Assembly (NCBI GenBank): GCA_905234275.1 | Contig: CAJOHD010000005.1 | Location: 172,620-236,619, forward strand | Source of the DNA: an uncultured Bacteroidales bacterium | GTDB lineage: Bacteria > Bacteroidota > Bacteroidia > Bacteroidales > F082 | Direction: 5' to 3' | DNA length: 64,000 bases | Shown: positions 51,076-60,466 of the stretch, in pieces | Position numbering within the stretch: position 1 is the first letter of the stretch | How the letters are laid out: the number at the start of each line of letters is the position of its first letter | Notes under the pieces: model-generated | Told to the model about the DNA's origin: nothing | Seen by the model: only the letters and a program-made list of their open reading frames with translations | Database searches by the model: none | Position numbers and translations under genes: made by a program

Positions 51076-53715
51076 CTAGACGACAGTAACTTCGCTTGCG
51101 GCTTTGCCTCGTTTTGTTACTCTGATCTGGGCCGGAATGCGCTCTTTGAGGCTGTCGACATGTGAGATGATTCCCACTTTCTTGCCGAATTTCTGCATGT
51201 TTCCGAGGGCTGTTACCGCCATCTCAAGACTCTCGCCGTCGAGGGTGCCGAATCCCTCGTCGATGAAGAGCATGTCGATGTTGAGATTCTCGTCGTTGAG
51301 CGAAGCCAATCCCAATGCAAGTGCCAATGAAACAAGGAATGTCTCGCCGCCCGAAAGCGAGCTGGCACTACGAAGCTCCCCTCCCATCTCCTTATCCATC
51401 ACCATGATAGCCAACGAGTTGGAATAACATGTGAGCTCATATCGCTGACTGAGTTTATGAAGAAAATAGTTAGCCTGACCGAGTAATATGCGCATGGTGT
51501 GAGCCTGCGCCACATCGCGGAAATTGTTGGTTGCAGTGGTACCGATAGCATCGGCCAGCTGAGTCCACATCGTAAGCTGAGTGGTTTTTGCCTGCAGGTC
51601 GTCTTTTGCAGCTTGCGATTGCTTGGAGTTTTGGTCGTTGAGAGATATTCTGGCTCGCATATCGGCGACTGCTTTTCCTAGCGTTTCGAGGGTTTCTTGC
51701 ACCTGAGCCTTATCAATATCTTTCAATGTGACCTCAACAAGCTGCTTCTCGTCGTTTTTAGTCTTCAGGTTAGTCTGCACAACGCCCTCCAGATGCTTGA
51801 TGCCATTGGCTTTCTCGGTGTTTTTAACAATGTCAGCATCGACTTTCAGCAACTCGTCGTTGAGATGTTTCCATTTATATGCCAGCTTCCTCAGAATCGA
51901 CTTATAAGCCTCTTCGGCGTCGGTTTTACGCTTTTGAAGCTGTTTTAACTCGTCTTGAATGACCAAAGCAGCCTGTTTCTTCACGTTGATTTCGTTCAAT
52001 GCCGATTGTTCGGCTGAAATCTTTAACTCGCAGTCGTTCAAGCCTTTATCCAAGATACTCATGTCGTAAATAGGCTTGTCATTGCACTGCTGCTTGAGGT
52101 TTGTTTCGAGGTTTTGCAGCTGACGGCGTTCGTTGTCGATACTATTGCCGAGAAGTCGTATCTCGCCTTCGGTCTTGTTTTTGCTGTCTTTAGCCTTCTC
52201 AAAGGCGCTTCTTGCCTCGTTCCATGCCTTCTCGACCGATGCGAATAATGAGTCGACCACTTTATCGTCGTGATACTGATGCGAGGTGCTGCCGCAAAGC
52301 GGACAAGGTTTGCCGTCTTCGAGTTTCGAACGCAGCGATTTCATGAAGTCGGCTACCATGTTTTTCTGTATCTGATAGTCGGAATCTTTGGCTTCAAAAG
52401 CCACTTTTGCCTTCTGAAACTCGCTTTCGCAAATATTAAAGTTTTCCTTTAATTTATTTAATTCAACTAATTTATTATCAATTATTTGTTTTTTGTTCAA
52501 ATAATCGGTTAAAATCTGTTTTACGAGCAGATAACGACGCTTGCGGTTATCTTGAGCGGCGAGCGCGTCATTGTGGATGTTGAACTGGTTTTGGAGGCCT
52601 TCGAGGTCGGCTTTTTCAAGTCGGGAACTGCATTCCTCAAAGGCGATATTGGCTTCGTTTTTGGCTGTTTCAGCCTTCGCAAGATTGTTAGATATTTTCG
52701 AGAAATCGGATTCATTATCGATTTTAATCTCGGAGCTCTTTGAGAACTCGCCTTGTAGCATGCTGACAATCAGCGGCATTTGCTCTGCCAATGTTTTATT
52801 GCCGGCCACCTCGTCGATGCGCTTTTTCAGTTCATCACGACGGGTTTGCAACTTGCCTTTCTCCTCAATACTTTGGTTGTATGACGACTGATGCTGAGTG
52901 AGTTGCGTATTGAGGTCGGCTATTTCGCCATTCAGTCGCTCGAGTTTCTCGATGTTAGCTGCTGCCTGTTGGGTAGTCTTCAGCTCTGCTTCGTTTTTTG
53001 TCAGTTCGGCATTGAGAGCGACCAGTTCCTCGTCTGGTAAGATGTTGTTTTTTAATGTGTTATACAACTCGGCAGCTCTCTCCTCGTCGGCACGGGCGGC
53101 GTTTTTCTTTTTTCCCACCATATCGGCAATCTTCGAGTAAATCTCAGTGCCGGTAAGCATTTCCAAGATTTCTGTCTGCTTCGATTTCTCAGAAGTCAAG
53201 AAGGTGTTGAACTGACCTTGAGCCAGCATCACCGAGCGCACAAACTGGTCGTAAGTGAGCCCTACAAGCTCTGCAACCTGTTGATTTACAGCGTCAACTC
53301 TGGTCTCGAGAACTATCCTCTCCTCGCCTTTCACCACCTCGAGTTTGCGGCGGTTACTTTTGTCGTACGTGCCGTTACGGGTGCGGTGCATCTGCCAGGT
53401 GGCGATATACCTCTCGTTGCCAACACTGAACCACAGCTCGGCTTTTCCGTCGTTGGTGCCTTTTCGCAACGCGTTGGTAGTGCTCTGCATGGTCGACAGT
53501 CCGTTTTCGACAACCTCCTTGTTTTTGGTGTTCTCGTAACGGGGCGACTTATCGTAAAGCGCGAGCGTTATAGCGTCTAAAATAGTCGTTTTGCCGCTTC
53601 CAGTCTCTCCGGTGATAAGGAATAACGGTTCGTTCGCCAAAGAGCCCTCTGTGAAGCTTATTTTGGCTTTTTCGATGGAATTTATATTCTCGATGATTAT
53701 TTTTTCTATCTTCAT
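51076..53715 (-). CDS. sbcC: Exonuclease subunit SbcC
   Basis: About 879 aa from the ATG at 53715 (MKIEKIIIENINSIEKAKI), which overlaps the sbcD stop (ATGA); the longer frame starts inside sbcD. Rad50-like ATPase: Walker A GETGSGKTTILDAITLALYD, long coiled coils either side of a zinc hook CPLCGSTSHQYH, signature SLSGGETFLVSLALALGLASLN and Walker B DMLFIDEGFGTLD. With SbcD it cleaves hairpins and DNA ends, notable given the many palindromes in this window. Confidence 0.94.
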   Translation of the reverse strand: MKIEKIIIENINSIEKAKISFTEGSLANEPLFLITGETGSGKTTILDAITLALYDKSPRYENTKNKEVVENGLSTMQSTTNALRKGTNDGKAELWFSVGNERYIATWQMHRTRNGTYDKSNRRKLEVVKGEERIVLETRVDAVNQQVAELVGLTYDQFVRSVMLAQGQFNTFLTSEKSKQTEILEMLTGTEIYSKIADMVGKKKNAARADEERAAELYNTLKNNILPDEELVALNAELTKNEAELKTTQQAAANIEKLERLNGEIADLNTQLTQHQSSYNQSIEEKGKLQTRRDELKKRIDEVAGNKTLAEQMPLIVSMLQGEFSKSSEIKIDNESDFSKISNNLAKAETAKNEANIAFEECSSRLEKADLEGLQNQFNIHNDALAAQDNRKRRYLLVKQILTDYLNKKQIIDNKLVELNKLKENFNICESEFQKAKVAFEAKDSDYQIQKNMVADFMKSLRSKLEDGKPCPLCGSTSHQYHDDKVVDSLFASVEKAWNEARSAFEKAKDSKNKTEGEIRLLGNSIDNERRQLQNLETNLKQQCNDKPIYDMSILDKGLNDCELKISAEQSALNEINVKKQAALVIQDELKQLQKRKTDAEEAYKSILRKLAYKWKHLNDELLKVDADIVKNTEKANGIKHLEGVVQTNLKTKNDEKQLVEVTLKDIDKAQVQETLETLGKAVADMRARISLNDQNSKQSQAAKDDLQAKTTQLTMWTQLADAIGTTATNNFRDVAQAHTMRILLGQANYFLHKLSQRYELTCYSNSLAIMVMDKEMGGELRSASSLSGGETFLVSLALALGLASLNDENLNIDMLFIDEGFGTLDGESLEMAVTALGNMQKFGKKVGIISHVDSLKERIPAQIRVTKRGKAASEVTVV

Positions 53716-54917
53716 GACTCTTTCCCGGCTTCCTCGCACACTTTTTTAAACATTTCCTTGAGTTCCTGAGGCATCTCACAGCCATTTTTCTTTTGATAAA
53801 CATCGCATCCGAGGTCGAAAGGACTCATAGCCTTGAGATCGTGCAACGTCTTAATAGGTTGATAATCACCACTTTCTGACTTTTCAGGGAAATACGACTG
53901 CACTCCGCAAAACATCGCCTGATGACCCTCGAAAGCCTGCACTATAGCCATCGAATCGGCTTGCGACAAAGGCTTTTCGGCTTGGATATGCACTCTGACA
54001 TAGGCCTTTTCGTTGAGAACTTCAATAAGTTGCATCATCACTGTCTCGAACGGCAGCGCATCGTCGTAACCCTTAGGTTTTGCAGGGAAATCGACAACGG
54101 GGATGAGGGTTTTCAGAGGGATGACTTTTGACTCTGTTTTTCCTCCTTCTATTGTTACCGACACCACCGAATGCTCATAATTCTCGTTAAACGATATAGG
54201 CAACGGCGAGCCTGCATAGCGCATATTGGCAATTCCGCGGATAGCTTGCGGGAAGTGAATATGACCAAAAGCCCAGTAATCGATGCCTTTTACACCGCTG
54301 AAGTCGTCAACATCCATGGTTTCGAGCTTGCCGATGATATCGGTGCTATGACCTGCGATATCGGCACTTCGGACAGCCAGATGGCCTGTAGCCACAATAG
54401 CATGATCAGGTTTGTAATCGGGACGCGATTTCAGGTGCTCCAAGAGCTTTGCGTAATGATTCTGCCTGCCGCTGAGATATGGAACAGCCAACACCCAACC
54501 TATAATATCACCGTTTTTCGTTATCGGGATCTCGATTTTTGTCGCATCGAAGTTGAGGTCGGAATCTTCGTCAACTGCATGATAATCAAGCATTCCGATC
54601 ACTGAGACGTTAAAAGCCTCCCACAAAGGACGCGGAGCCTCAAGGCGAGACGGCGAATCATGGTTGCCGCTGGTGATAACTATCTGTAAATCAGGGTCTA
54701 ATCGCGACAAATCGACTATGAAGTTGTAATACAGCCTCTGAGACACTATGGTCGGAGTAGCGGTGTGAAACACATCGCCGGTAACCACTAGCACATCAGG
54801 TTTCTCATTGACAATGATAGACTTAAGTTGCTCGAAGAAGTAGCGATGCTCCTCCTCGCGGCTGTAGTTGTGGAAAATCTGACCGATGTGCCAATCGGCT
54901 GTATGCAGTAGCTTCAT
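53712..54917 (-). CDS. sbcD: Exonuclease subunit SbcD
   Basis: 401 aa, Mre11-like phosphoesterase. LLHTADWHIGQIFHNYSREEEH (DxH), VLVVTGDVFHTATP (GDxxH), ITSGNHDSPSRLEAPR (GNHD), ATGHLAVR and YWAFGHIHFPQ (GHIH) are the metal-binding motifs in order. The C-terminal capping domain binds SbcC. First gene of the sbcDC pair, divergent from the GH20 gene. Confidence 0.95.
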   Translation of the reverse strand: MKLLHTADWHIGQIFHNYSREEEHRYFFEQLKSIIVNEKPDVLVVTGDVFHTATPTIVSQRLYYNFIVDLSRLDPDLQIVITSGNHDSPSRLEAPRPLWEAFNVSVIGMLDYHAVDEDSDLNFDATKIEIPITKNGDIIGWVLAVPYLSGRQNHYAKLLEHLKSRPDYKPDHAIVATGHLAVRSADIAGHSTDIIGKLETMDVDDFSGVKGIDYWAFGHIHFPQAIRGIANMRYAGSPLPISFNENYEHSVVSVTIEGGKTESKVIPLKTLIPVVDFPAKPKGYDDALPFETVMMQLIEVLNEKAYVRVHIQAEKPLSQADSMAIVQAFEGHQAMFCGVQSYFPEKSESGDYQPIKTLHDLKAMSPFDLGCDVYQKKNGCEMPQELKEMFKKVCEEAGKES

Positions 54918-54953
54918 TAGCGAAAAATTAGGGTGTAAAATTACAAAATAAAA

Positions 54954-54982
54954 TTGAAATTAAAGTATTTTTTTTATCTTTG
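54954..54982 (+). promoter_or_regulatory. Promoter of the GH20 gene, upstream of a palindrome repeat
   Basis: TTG (54954-54956), 18 nt, TATCTTTG (54975-54982). Transcription would start near 54988, at the left end of the palindrome at 54986-55074, which would then be the leader. Confidence 0.6.
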
Positions 54983-54985
54983 TAA

Positions 54986-55074
54986 CGTCATTTCGAGCGA
55001 AACGCAGTGAAGTCGAGAAATCTCCGACAAAAAGCTTGAGATTTCTCCGCTCCCTTCGGTCGGTCGAAATGACG
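54986..55074. repeat. Nested palindrome repeat (GTCATTTCGA family), copy 3
   Basis: Outer arms CGTCATTTCGA (54986-54996) and TCGAAATGACG (55064-55074); inner arms GAGAAATCTC (55015-55024) and GAGATTTCTC (55038-55047). It ends 16 nt before the GH20 start codon. Confidence 0.85.
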
Positions 55075-55090
55075 ATTAAATAATTATCAT

Positions 55091-57406
55091 ATGAAAAAGT
55101 ACATTTTTATTATCGGAGCCTTGTTCGCATTGGCTTTTGCTTCGTGCAATAATCGTATTGAAACCGCTGATTATCGGGTCGTACCGTTGCCAAAAGAGAT
55201 AAATTTGAGCGACGAGAAGCCTTTTGTGCTCGACAAAAACACGGTGATTACTTATTCTGTTGCCGACGAAGAAGTGGCTAAAGAAGCCGGTTTTCTCGCC
55301 GATTATATCGACGATATCCTGGGGTTCAGACCTGAGGTTAGATGCACCGACAAGGAGGTTAAAAACAGCATAAATCTGGTGCTGAACAGAAATTCATTCG
55401 ACGATGAAGAGTCATATCAAATAATTGTCAATGAAAATGTTATAAAGATTACTTCAAGTAATACTTCAGGTATTTTTTACGGCACACAAACGATTAGAAA
55501 GAGTCTGCCGGTGAGCACTGGAAGCACCCATATTGAGCTTCCGGCCGGTATCATAAGCGACTGGCCGCGATTCGCCTACCGAGGCATGCATCTCGATGTG
55601 AGCCGCCATTTCTTCCCTCTCGACTCGGTGAAAGAGTATATTGATGTTATGGCGTTGCATAACCTGAATAGATTCCACATTCATCTCACCGACGACCAAG
55701 GCTGGCGTGTGGAGATTAAGAAATATCCGAAGCTCACTGAAATCGGGGCTTGGCGTTCTGGGACCATCATCGGGAAGACCATGGCTTACGACACCATCCG
55801 CCACGGTGGTTTTTACACCCAGGAGCAGCTGCGAGACCTTGTAAAATATGCCGAAGACCGTCATATCACCATCATTCCTGAGATAGATTTGCCGGGTCAC
55901 ATGCTGGCGGCTCTCGCATCTTATCCTGAGCTGGGCTGCACGGGCGGTCCTTACGAGGTCTGGAAGCAATGGGGAGTGTCGGAAGATGTGATATGTGCGG
56001 GCAATGAGCAGGCTTTGCAGTTCCTTGAGGATGTGCTGCTTGAGGTGATGGACATCTTCCCGAGCGAGTACATCCACATCGGAGGCGACGAGGTGCCGCG
56101 CGACCGCTGGGTTGAATGCCCGAAATGCCAGGCGAAGATCAAAGAGCTTGGAATTAAAGGCGATGACAAGCATTCTGCCGAGGATTATCTGCAGAGCTAT
56201 GTGATGTCGCGCATGGAGCAATTCGTTGAAAGTCATGGCCGTCACATCATCGGGTGGGACGAGATGCTTGATGGCGAGCTGGCTCCTAACGCCACCGTGA
56301 TGAGCTGGCGAGGCAGTTCGGGAGGCTACAAGGCGGCAAAGATGCATCACAACGTCATCATGACACCTTGTGATTATCTCTATTTCGATTATTATCAGTC
56401 ACTTGAGACCGAAAGTGAACCTGAAGCAGGCGGCGGATACAACTCTGTGAAAAAAGTTTATTCTTTCGAGCCTATCCCCGAAGGACTCACCAGTGAAGAA
56501 GAGAAATACATCTTAGGCCCTCAAGCCAACATCTGGACCGAGTACGCCAGCGAGTTTCACGTGGTGTTATTCAGACTGTTACCTCGCATTGGAGCACTTT
56601 CCGAGGTGCAGTGGTGCAACCCTGAACAAAAGAATTACGACGATTTTGTAAAGCGCGAATACCGCCTCACTAAGCTTTACGACTTATATCATTGGAGATA
56701 TGCCACTCATATTTTTGATATCGACGTGAAAATCACACCAAACATTCAGGATGGCGTTATCGATGTCACGATGACCAAGCAAGTTGACGGAACTATAATG
56801 TATTCTGTTGACAATCAAGGTTTTAAAGAATATTCAAAGCCATTGAAGATTGACAAAAACTGTCATTTGGAGGGTTATGTGCAGTATCCTGACGGCGGCA
56901 AGGGCAAGGTGTTCAGGACCGATTTCGATTTCAGCAAGGCCTCAATGAAACCTATAGTTTTGAAGGATCAGCCGCATCGTAACTATGCTTACGACGGGGC
57001 TCAGATGCTGATTGACGGCTTGCGTGGCGGCTCTAACTATCGCAGTGGACGCTGGCTCGGATGGTACGGCAAGAACCTCGATGCGACCTTTGATTTACAG
57101 GAGGTTACAGAAGTCAGTTCGGTGAGATTCACTCTTCTCGTCAACATGAAAGACTGGATTTTCAACGCCAAGACGGTGAAGGTGTTGGTTTCAGACGATG
57201 GTGAGGACTTCACTGAGATTGCATCACAAGATTTCGACCTCTTGCCGGCCGATTACGGGAGCAGCTTCTACCCTGTTGAGATTTCGTTTGAGCCAGTAAA
57301 CACACGTTATGTGGAGGTTATAGTTGAGCCTTTTGACTGTCCAGAGGGGCATTCGGGCTATGGATATCCTGCGTGGATTTTTGTGGATGAGGTTGGGGTG
57401 TATTGA
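55091..57406 (+). CDS. GH20 beta-N-acetylhexosaminidase lipoprotein
   Basis: 771 aa. Lipobox (AFASC) at residues 15-19. Residues about 25-150 are the GH20b domain (YRVVPLPKEINLSDEKPFVLDK). The catalytic barrel follows: DWPRFAYRGMHLDVSRHFFPLDSVKEYID, LHNLNRFHIHLTDDQGWRVEIKKYPKL, EIDLPGHMLAAL and the catalytic Asp-Glu pair in EYIHIGGDEVPRDRW; WDEMLDG and LGPQANIWTEY form the rest of the site. The last 130 residues look like an F5/8-type carbohydrate-binding domain (SGRWLGWYGKNLDATFDLQ...VKVLVSDDGEDFTEIA). It cleaves terminal GlcNAc or GalNAc from glycans at the cell surface or periplasm. Confidence 0.95.
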   Translation: MKKYIFIIGALFALAFASCNNRIETADYRVVPLPKEINLSDEKPFVLDKNTVITYSVADEEVAKEAGFLADYIDDILGFRPEVRCTDKEVKNSINLVLNRNSFDDEESYQIIVNENVIKITSSNTSGIFYGTQTIRKSLPVSTGSTHIELPAGIISDWPRFAYRGMHLDVSRHFFPLDSVKEYIDVMALHNLNRFHIHLTDDQGWRVEIKKYPKLTEIGAWRSGTIIGKTMAYDTIRHGGFYTQEQLRDLVKYAEDRHITIIPEIDLPGHMLAALASYPELGCTGGPYEVWKQWGVSEDVICAGNEQALQFLEDVLLEVMDIFPSEYIHIGGDEVPRDRWVECPKCQAKIKELGIKGDDKHSAEDYLQSYVMSRMEQFVESHGRHIIGWDEMLDGELAPNATVMSWRGSSGGYKAAKMHHNVIMTPCDYLYFDYYQSLETESEPEAGGGYNSVKKVYSFEPIPEGLTSEEEKYILGPQANIWTEYASEFHVVLFRLLPRIGALSEVQWCNPEQKNYDDFVKREYRLTKLYDLYHWRYATHIFDIDVKITPNIQDGVIDVTMTKQVDGTIMYSVDNQGFKEYSKPLKIDKNCHLEGYVQYPDGGKGKVFRTDFDFSKASMKPIVLKDQPHRNYAYDGAQMLIDGLRGGSNYRSGRWLGWYGKNLDATFDLQEVTEVSSVRFTLLVNMKDWIFNAKTVKVLVSDDGEDFTEIASQDFDLLPADYGSSFYPVEISFEPVNTRYVEVIVEPFDCPEGHSGYGYPAWIFVDEVGVY

Positions 57407-57503
57407 GAAAATCATTTGCAAGTTCCGAGAGGCTTGCGCGAGCCACATTGGTGAGACGCATCTCCGTTTCCTTTGATGTGGCAATTGGAAAAAGCAAAAA
57501 ATC

Positions 57504-57553
57504 AAAATTTTGTCAATTTTTGTGAATTATTGACGAAAATTTGTTTATCTTTG
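57504..57553 (+). promoter_or_regulatory. Promoter and dyad operator of the AbiE-like pair
   Basis: TATCTTTG (57546-57553) with TTG at 57520-57522 (23 nt spacing). AAAATTTTGTCAAT (57504-57517) and ATTGACGAAAATTT (57529-57542) are inverted near-copies that bracket the -33 element. AbiEi antitoxins repress their own promoter at inverted repeats, so this dyad is a candidate operator. Confidence 0.55.
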
Positions 57554-57573
57554 CAGCGCAAAATAATAATACA

Positions 57574-58264
57574 ATGTCCAATAATCTACACATAGAAGAA
57601 CTCCGAAAGGAATTTGGCCATCAAAGGGAAATCGTCTTCGAGGATATCGATGACTTTTACCGTAGCTTTACTCCTGATATTCCGATTGCCACTGTGAGAT
57701 GGCGTATCCATGCCTTGCTAGAAAAAAGAGTTTTGTATAGTATTGGACGGGGCGTTTATCGTTTAGGGACAAAAGAGGCGTTTTTCCCAGTCATTCATCA
57801 GAAAACAAAGAAAATTGGTTGTATGATGCGTGACAAATTCCCGTGTGAACTCATTTGCCCAACACATGATAAACACTCAGATTTACTTTGTGGATGTTGA
57901 ACGTGATGCCACCGAATCGGTTTATTATGCAATTCGCGACCTTTATCCTCGCTCCACCATGCTTTACCATAATCTTGATGGCGATTTGTCCTATTACGAT
58001 GGTTATGTCGTGGTGAGAAATCTCGTTTCTGGAGCACCTGTCCGAGAAGATGCCGATTGGGGGTTCCCAATGGCCACGCTTGAGAAGATGCTGGTTGACT
58101 GGGCATTAGATCGCATGTTCCCGTTCCAGAACACTGAGATACTTCGCATTTATGAGAATGCACTTGCTTCTTGTGCTGTAAGCACTAGCAAGATGCTTCG
58201 ATATGCCGGACGACGTGGCCGCCATAAAGTTATTGAAGATTTACTTGACGAAATAGATTATTAA
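57574..58264 (+). pseudogene. AbiEi-type antitoxin (DUF6577-like), frameshifted
   Basis: The start is the ATG at 57574 (MSNNLHIEELRKEFG). The first frame (to 57900) gives a winged-helix domain (DIPIATVRWRIHALLEKRVLYSIGRGVYRLG) and then loses family sense after KTKKIGCMM, ending at a stop. A second frame (+1, open from at least 57830) carries the rest, NSFAQHMINTQIYFVDVERDATESVYYAI...LRYAGRRGRHKVIEDLLDEIDY, with the expected effector domain. One extra base (or two lost) near 57820-57835 explains the break. It is 3 nt upstream of the toxin gene. If real, the antitoxin would be truncated; it could also be a sequence error. Confidence 0.75.
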
Positions 58265-58267
58265 GCC

Positions 58268-59323
58268 ATGATTACACCACAATCGTTTTCTTTGGAATGG
58301 ATAAATGCTGTATCTCGGCAATATAAAGCCGATCGAATTCTTGTTGAGAAAACCATCCATGCGCTGTCTCTGTTGGAGGGTCTTGCCGAATCCTCAGTTC
58401 CATTTGTCTTTAAGGGAGGCACGGCAATGATGCTGATGATGCAGGTTTCGCATCGATTATCGATAGATATTGATATCACCGTTGCCCCACAAAACAGCAA
58501 TCTGCAAGACGTTCTGCAAAACATAGCCAAAAACAAAGGCTTTATCAGATATGAAGAGCAACAGCGAACTCCGATATCAAACATTCCCAAAAAGCATTTT
58601 AAGTTTTTCTATAGCTCCACAGTAGAAAACAAAGAATCCCATATTCTTTTGGATGTGTTGTTTGAGACAACACCATACAGCAATCATGTGGCAATTCCCA
58701 TTGCGAATCGTTTTCTTAAGATGGAAGGACCTGATTGCCAAATATATGTGCCAGATGTCAACAACTTGCTTGCCGACAAGCTAACAGCCTTTGCTCCTAG
58801 AACCATAGGTATTCCCTATCGTAAGAACGGCGCTGAATGTGGCATGGAGATTATCAAGCAGTTGTATGACATCGGACATCTGTTCGACCGTGCGGATGAC
58901 ATCACTTCCATAGCAAACACCTATTGTAGAATTGCCAGACAGGAATTGACCTATCGTGCTGGTAATTTCACTTTGGACGATGTTTTCCACGACACCATTG
59001 ACAATGCGCTATCTATTTGTTTCCGTCGCGATTACAATGGCACCGAGTTCAGCATACTTCAGAAAGGCATAAAGGATATAACCAGCCACATCTTTTCAGA
59101 ATCATTTCATATTGAAAAAGCCATTCTATCAGCAGCAAAAATAGCCTATCTTGCTTCACTGATACAAAACCAATTTCAATCGTTTGAAAAGTTCAATTCC
59201 AAGCATTTAACAATAATCAAAGATTGGGTGTTTTTACAATATGAATATACAAAACTTAACAAGCTGAAGAAAACCAATCCCGAAGCATTCTTTTATTTAT
59301 ACAAGGCGTTAAACAATTTGTAG
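58268..59323 (+). CDS. AbiEii/AbiGii-type nucleotidyltransferase toxin
   Basis: 351 aa, cytoplasmic, type IV toxin of the AbiE family. The nucleotidyltransferase core is visible in VPFVFKGGTAMMLMMQVSHRLSIDIDITV (GG(T) then RxSxDxD), and NNLLADKLTAFAPRTIGIPYRKN provides the conserved K-containing motif. ESFHIEKAILSAAKIAYLASLI is the helical C-terminal part. Relatives inhibit growth by nucleotide transfer to tRNA or related targets, giving phage protection. It follows the frame-disrupted antitoxin gene with 3 nt between stop and start. Confidence 0.88.
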   Translation: MITPQSFSLEWINAVSRQYKADRILVEKTIHALSLLEGLAESSVPFVFKGGTAMMLMMQVSHRLSIDIDITVAPQNSNLQDVLQNIAKNKGFIRYEEQQRTPISNIPKKHFKFFYSSTVENKESHILLDVLFETTPYSNHVAIPIANRFLKMEGPDCQIYVPDVNNLLADKLTAFAPRTIGIPYRKNGAECGMEIIKQLYDIGHLFDRADDITSIANTYCRIARQELTYRAGNFTLDDVFHDTIDNALSICFRRDYNGTEFSILQKGIKDITSHIFSESFHIEKAILSAAKIAYLASLIQNQFQSFEKFNSKHLTIIKDWVFLQYEYTKLNKLKKTNPEAFFYLYKALNNL

Positions 59324-59610
59324 CATCGCAAAACATCGGTCCTTATATCGATGGCAACAAAAAGGAATGGTGTAAAGAGTTTGCCGGTATTAACTTTGTC
59401 TGCCTTGTGGATTTGACAGCCGAGTGCAAGCCCGAATTCTGTTATTCTTTGCACATCATCCAATGTAAGCGACAAATTATGCCCTCCATTCAGCCTGTCC
59501 GCTTGAACAGCAATGCCTGTCCCCTCCCCTAATAAACAAGCCGCCTATGGATTAGACAACAAAGTTTGATTTTTGCAGTCTGTTTAGCGACTGCCCTAAA
59601 AAAGGGAAGT
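59324..59610. other. Gene-free interval after the AbiE toxin
   Basis: 287 nt without a convincing gene. A minus-strand frame of 60 codons (59475-59293) reads MSLTLDDVQRITEFGLALGCQIHK and could be a remnant, but it overlaps the toxin gene end and has no support. GCAGTC and GACTGC around 59576-59597 form a weak hairpin without T-run. Likely a junction between the AbiE pair and the restriction locus. Confidence 0.4.
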
Positions 59611-60456
59611 TTACATTTTCAGGGAAGGGGACACAGAATCCACATTGTTTCCACGGTTTCTATTAGACAACATTTCAAAGAGTTCTTCATTGCCTTTCTC
59701 TGGAATGTTTCTGAGTAATTTATTTACATTGATTGTTCCGTCGGCACTTATGAAGCTTTTAATTCCTTTGGCACTTACAACCTTACTACATGCCGAACAA
59801 AACGCTTTCTTTGCATGCCCTCGAATATCCTTGGGTATTTGATTCAACACAGGCTTGTAATAACTAAATATTGTGTTCACTATCAAATTTTCATCCAGTG
59901 CATCAATGGCTGCAAGGGCAAAAACAAGCATACCCTGCCTATTGGCTGGGGAATTCCAAAGATTATCGTCTTTTAAAGCGTCACGTATTATAGCTTCATT
60001 TATTCTTCTTTCTGCCACAGCAATCTTTATACACTTTCGCAATAAAGTTTGGCGAGAGACCGGATTCCCATTACCGGTTATTAAATCGGAAATAGTCAAT
60101 TTATCAACAGATTCCAATAAATTCTCCTCTGTTAACCAAGTGGGCAACTCAAAACCCAATGCAAACCCATAAGAGCCCCTTTTCAATCTTTCCTTAGCAT
60201 TTTCACGTAATTCATCAACCTGGATTTCTGGATGTTCTTGGATGTACTTAGCTTTATCATATGCTTTTCCTTGAGCAAATCTTGGTTTAGGTTTTTTAGA
60301 TTCTTCTTGCTTAGCCTTATACTCAGCAAACTTTTCCGGATTACTACGACATAAGTTCTCAAGCGCATTTATCGCTTCAGTTCGTACATAACGTAAGTCG
60401 GATGTTTGATCCCTTACGGCGATTAGATAGTCACTGTAACTTTTAATAACTCGCAT
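59611..60456 (-). CDS. Unknown protein downstream of the type III restriction gene
   Basis: 281 aa, soluble, basic N-terminal half with a Lys/Gln-rich coiled region (KFAEYKAKQEESKKPKPRFAQGKAYDKAKYIQEHPE) and a helical C-terminal half (RKCIKIAVAERRINEAIIRDALKDDNLWNSPANRQGMLVFALAAIDALDENLIVNTIFSYYKPVLNQ). No family recognised. It starts 10 nt after the Res stop and is surely co-transcribed with it, so it may be an accessory subunit of the system. By eye its base composition is more AT-rich than Res. Confidence 0.65.
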   Translation of the reverse strand: MRVIKSYSDYLIAVRDQTSDLRYVRTEAINALENLCRSNPEKFAEYKAKQEESKKPKPRFAQGKAYDKAKYIQEHPEIQVDELRENAKERLKRGSYGFALGFELPTWLTEENLLESVDKLTISDLITGNGNPVSRQTLLRKCIKIAVAERRINEAIIRDALKDDNLWNSPANRQGMLVFALAAIDALDENLIVNTIFSYYKPVLNQIPKDIRGHAKKAFCSACSKVVSAKGIKSFISADGTINVNKLLRNIPEKGNEELFEMLSNRNRGNNVDSVSPSLKM

Positions 60457-60466
60457 AATCTTTACT

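Noticed and set aside
55466..56350. 294-codon frame antisense to the GH20 gene
   Set aside because: The GH20 frame is unambiguous with catalytic motifs; the antisense product has no sensible features.
59293..59475. 60-codon minus-strand frame behind the AbiE toxin
   Set aside because: Overlaps the toxin gene, has no start signal or recognised family; kept only as a possible remnant.
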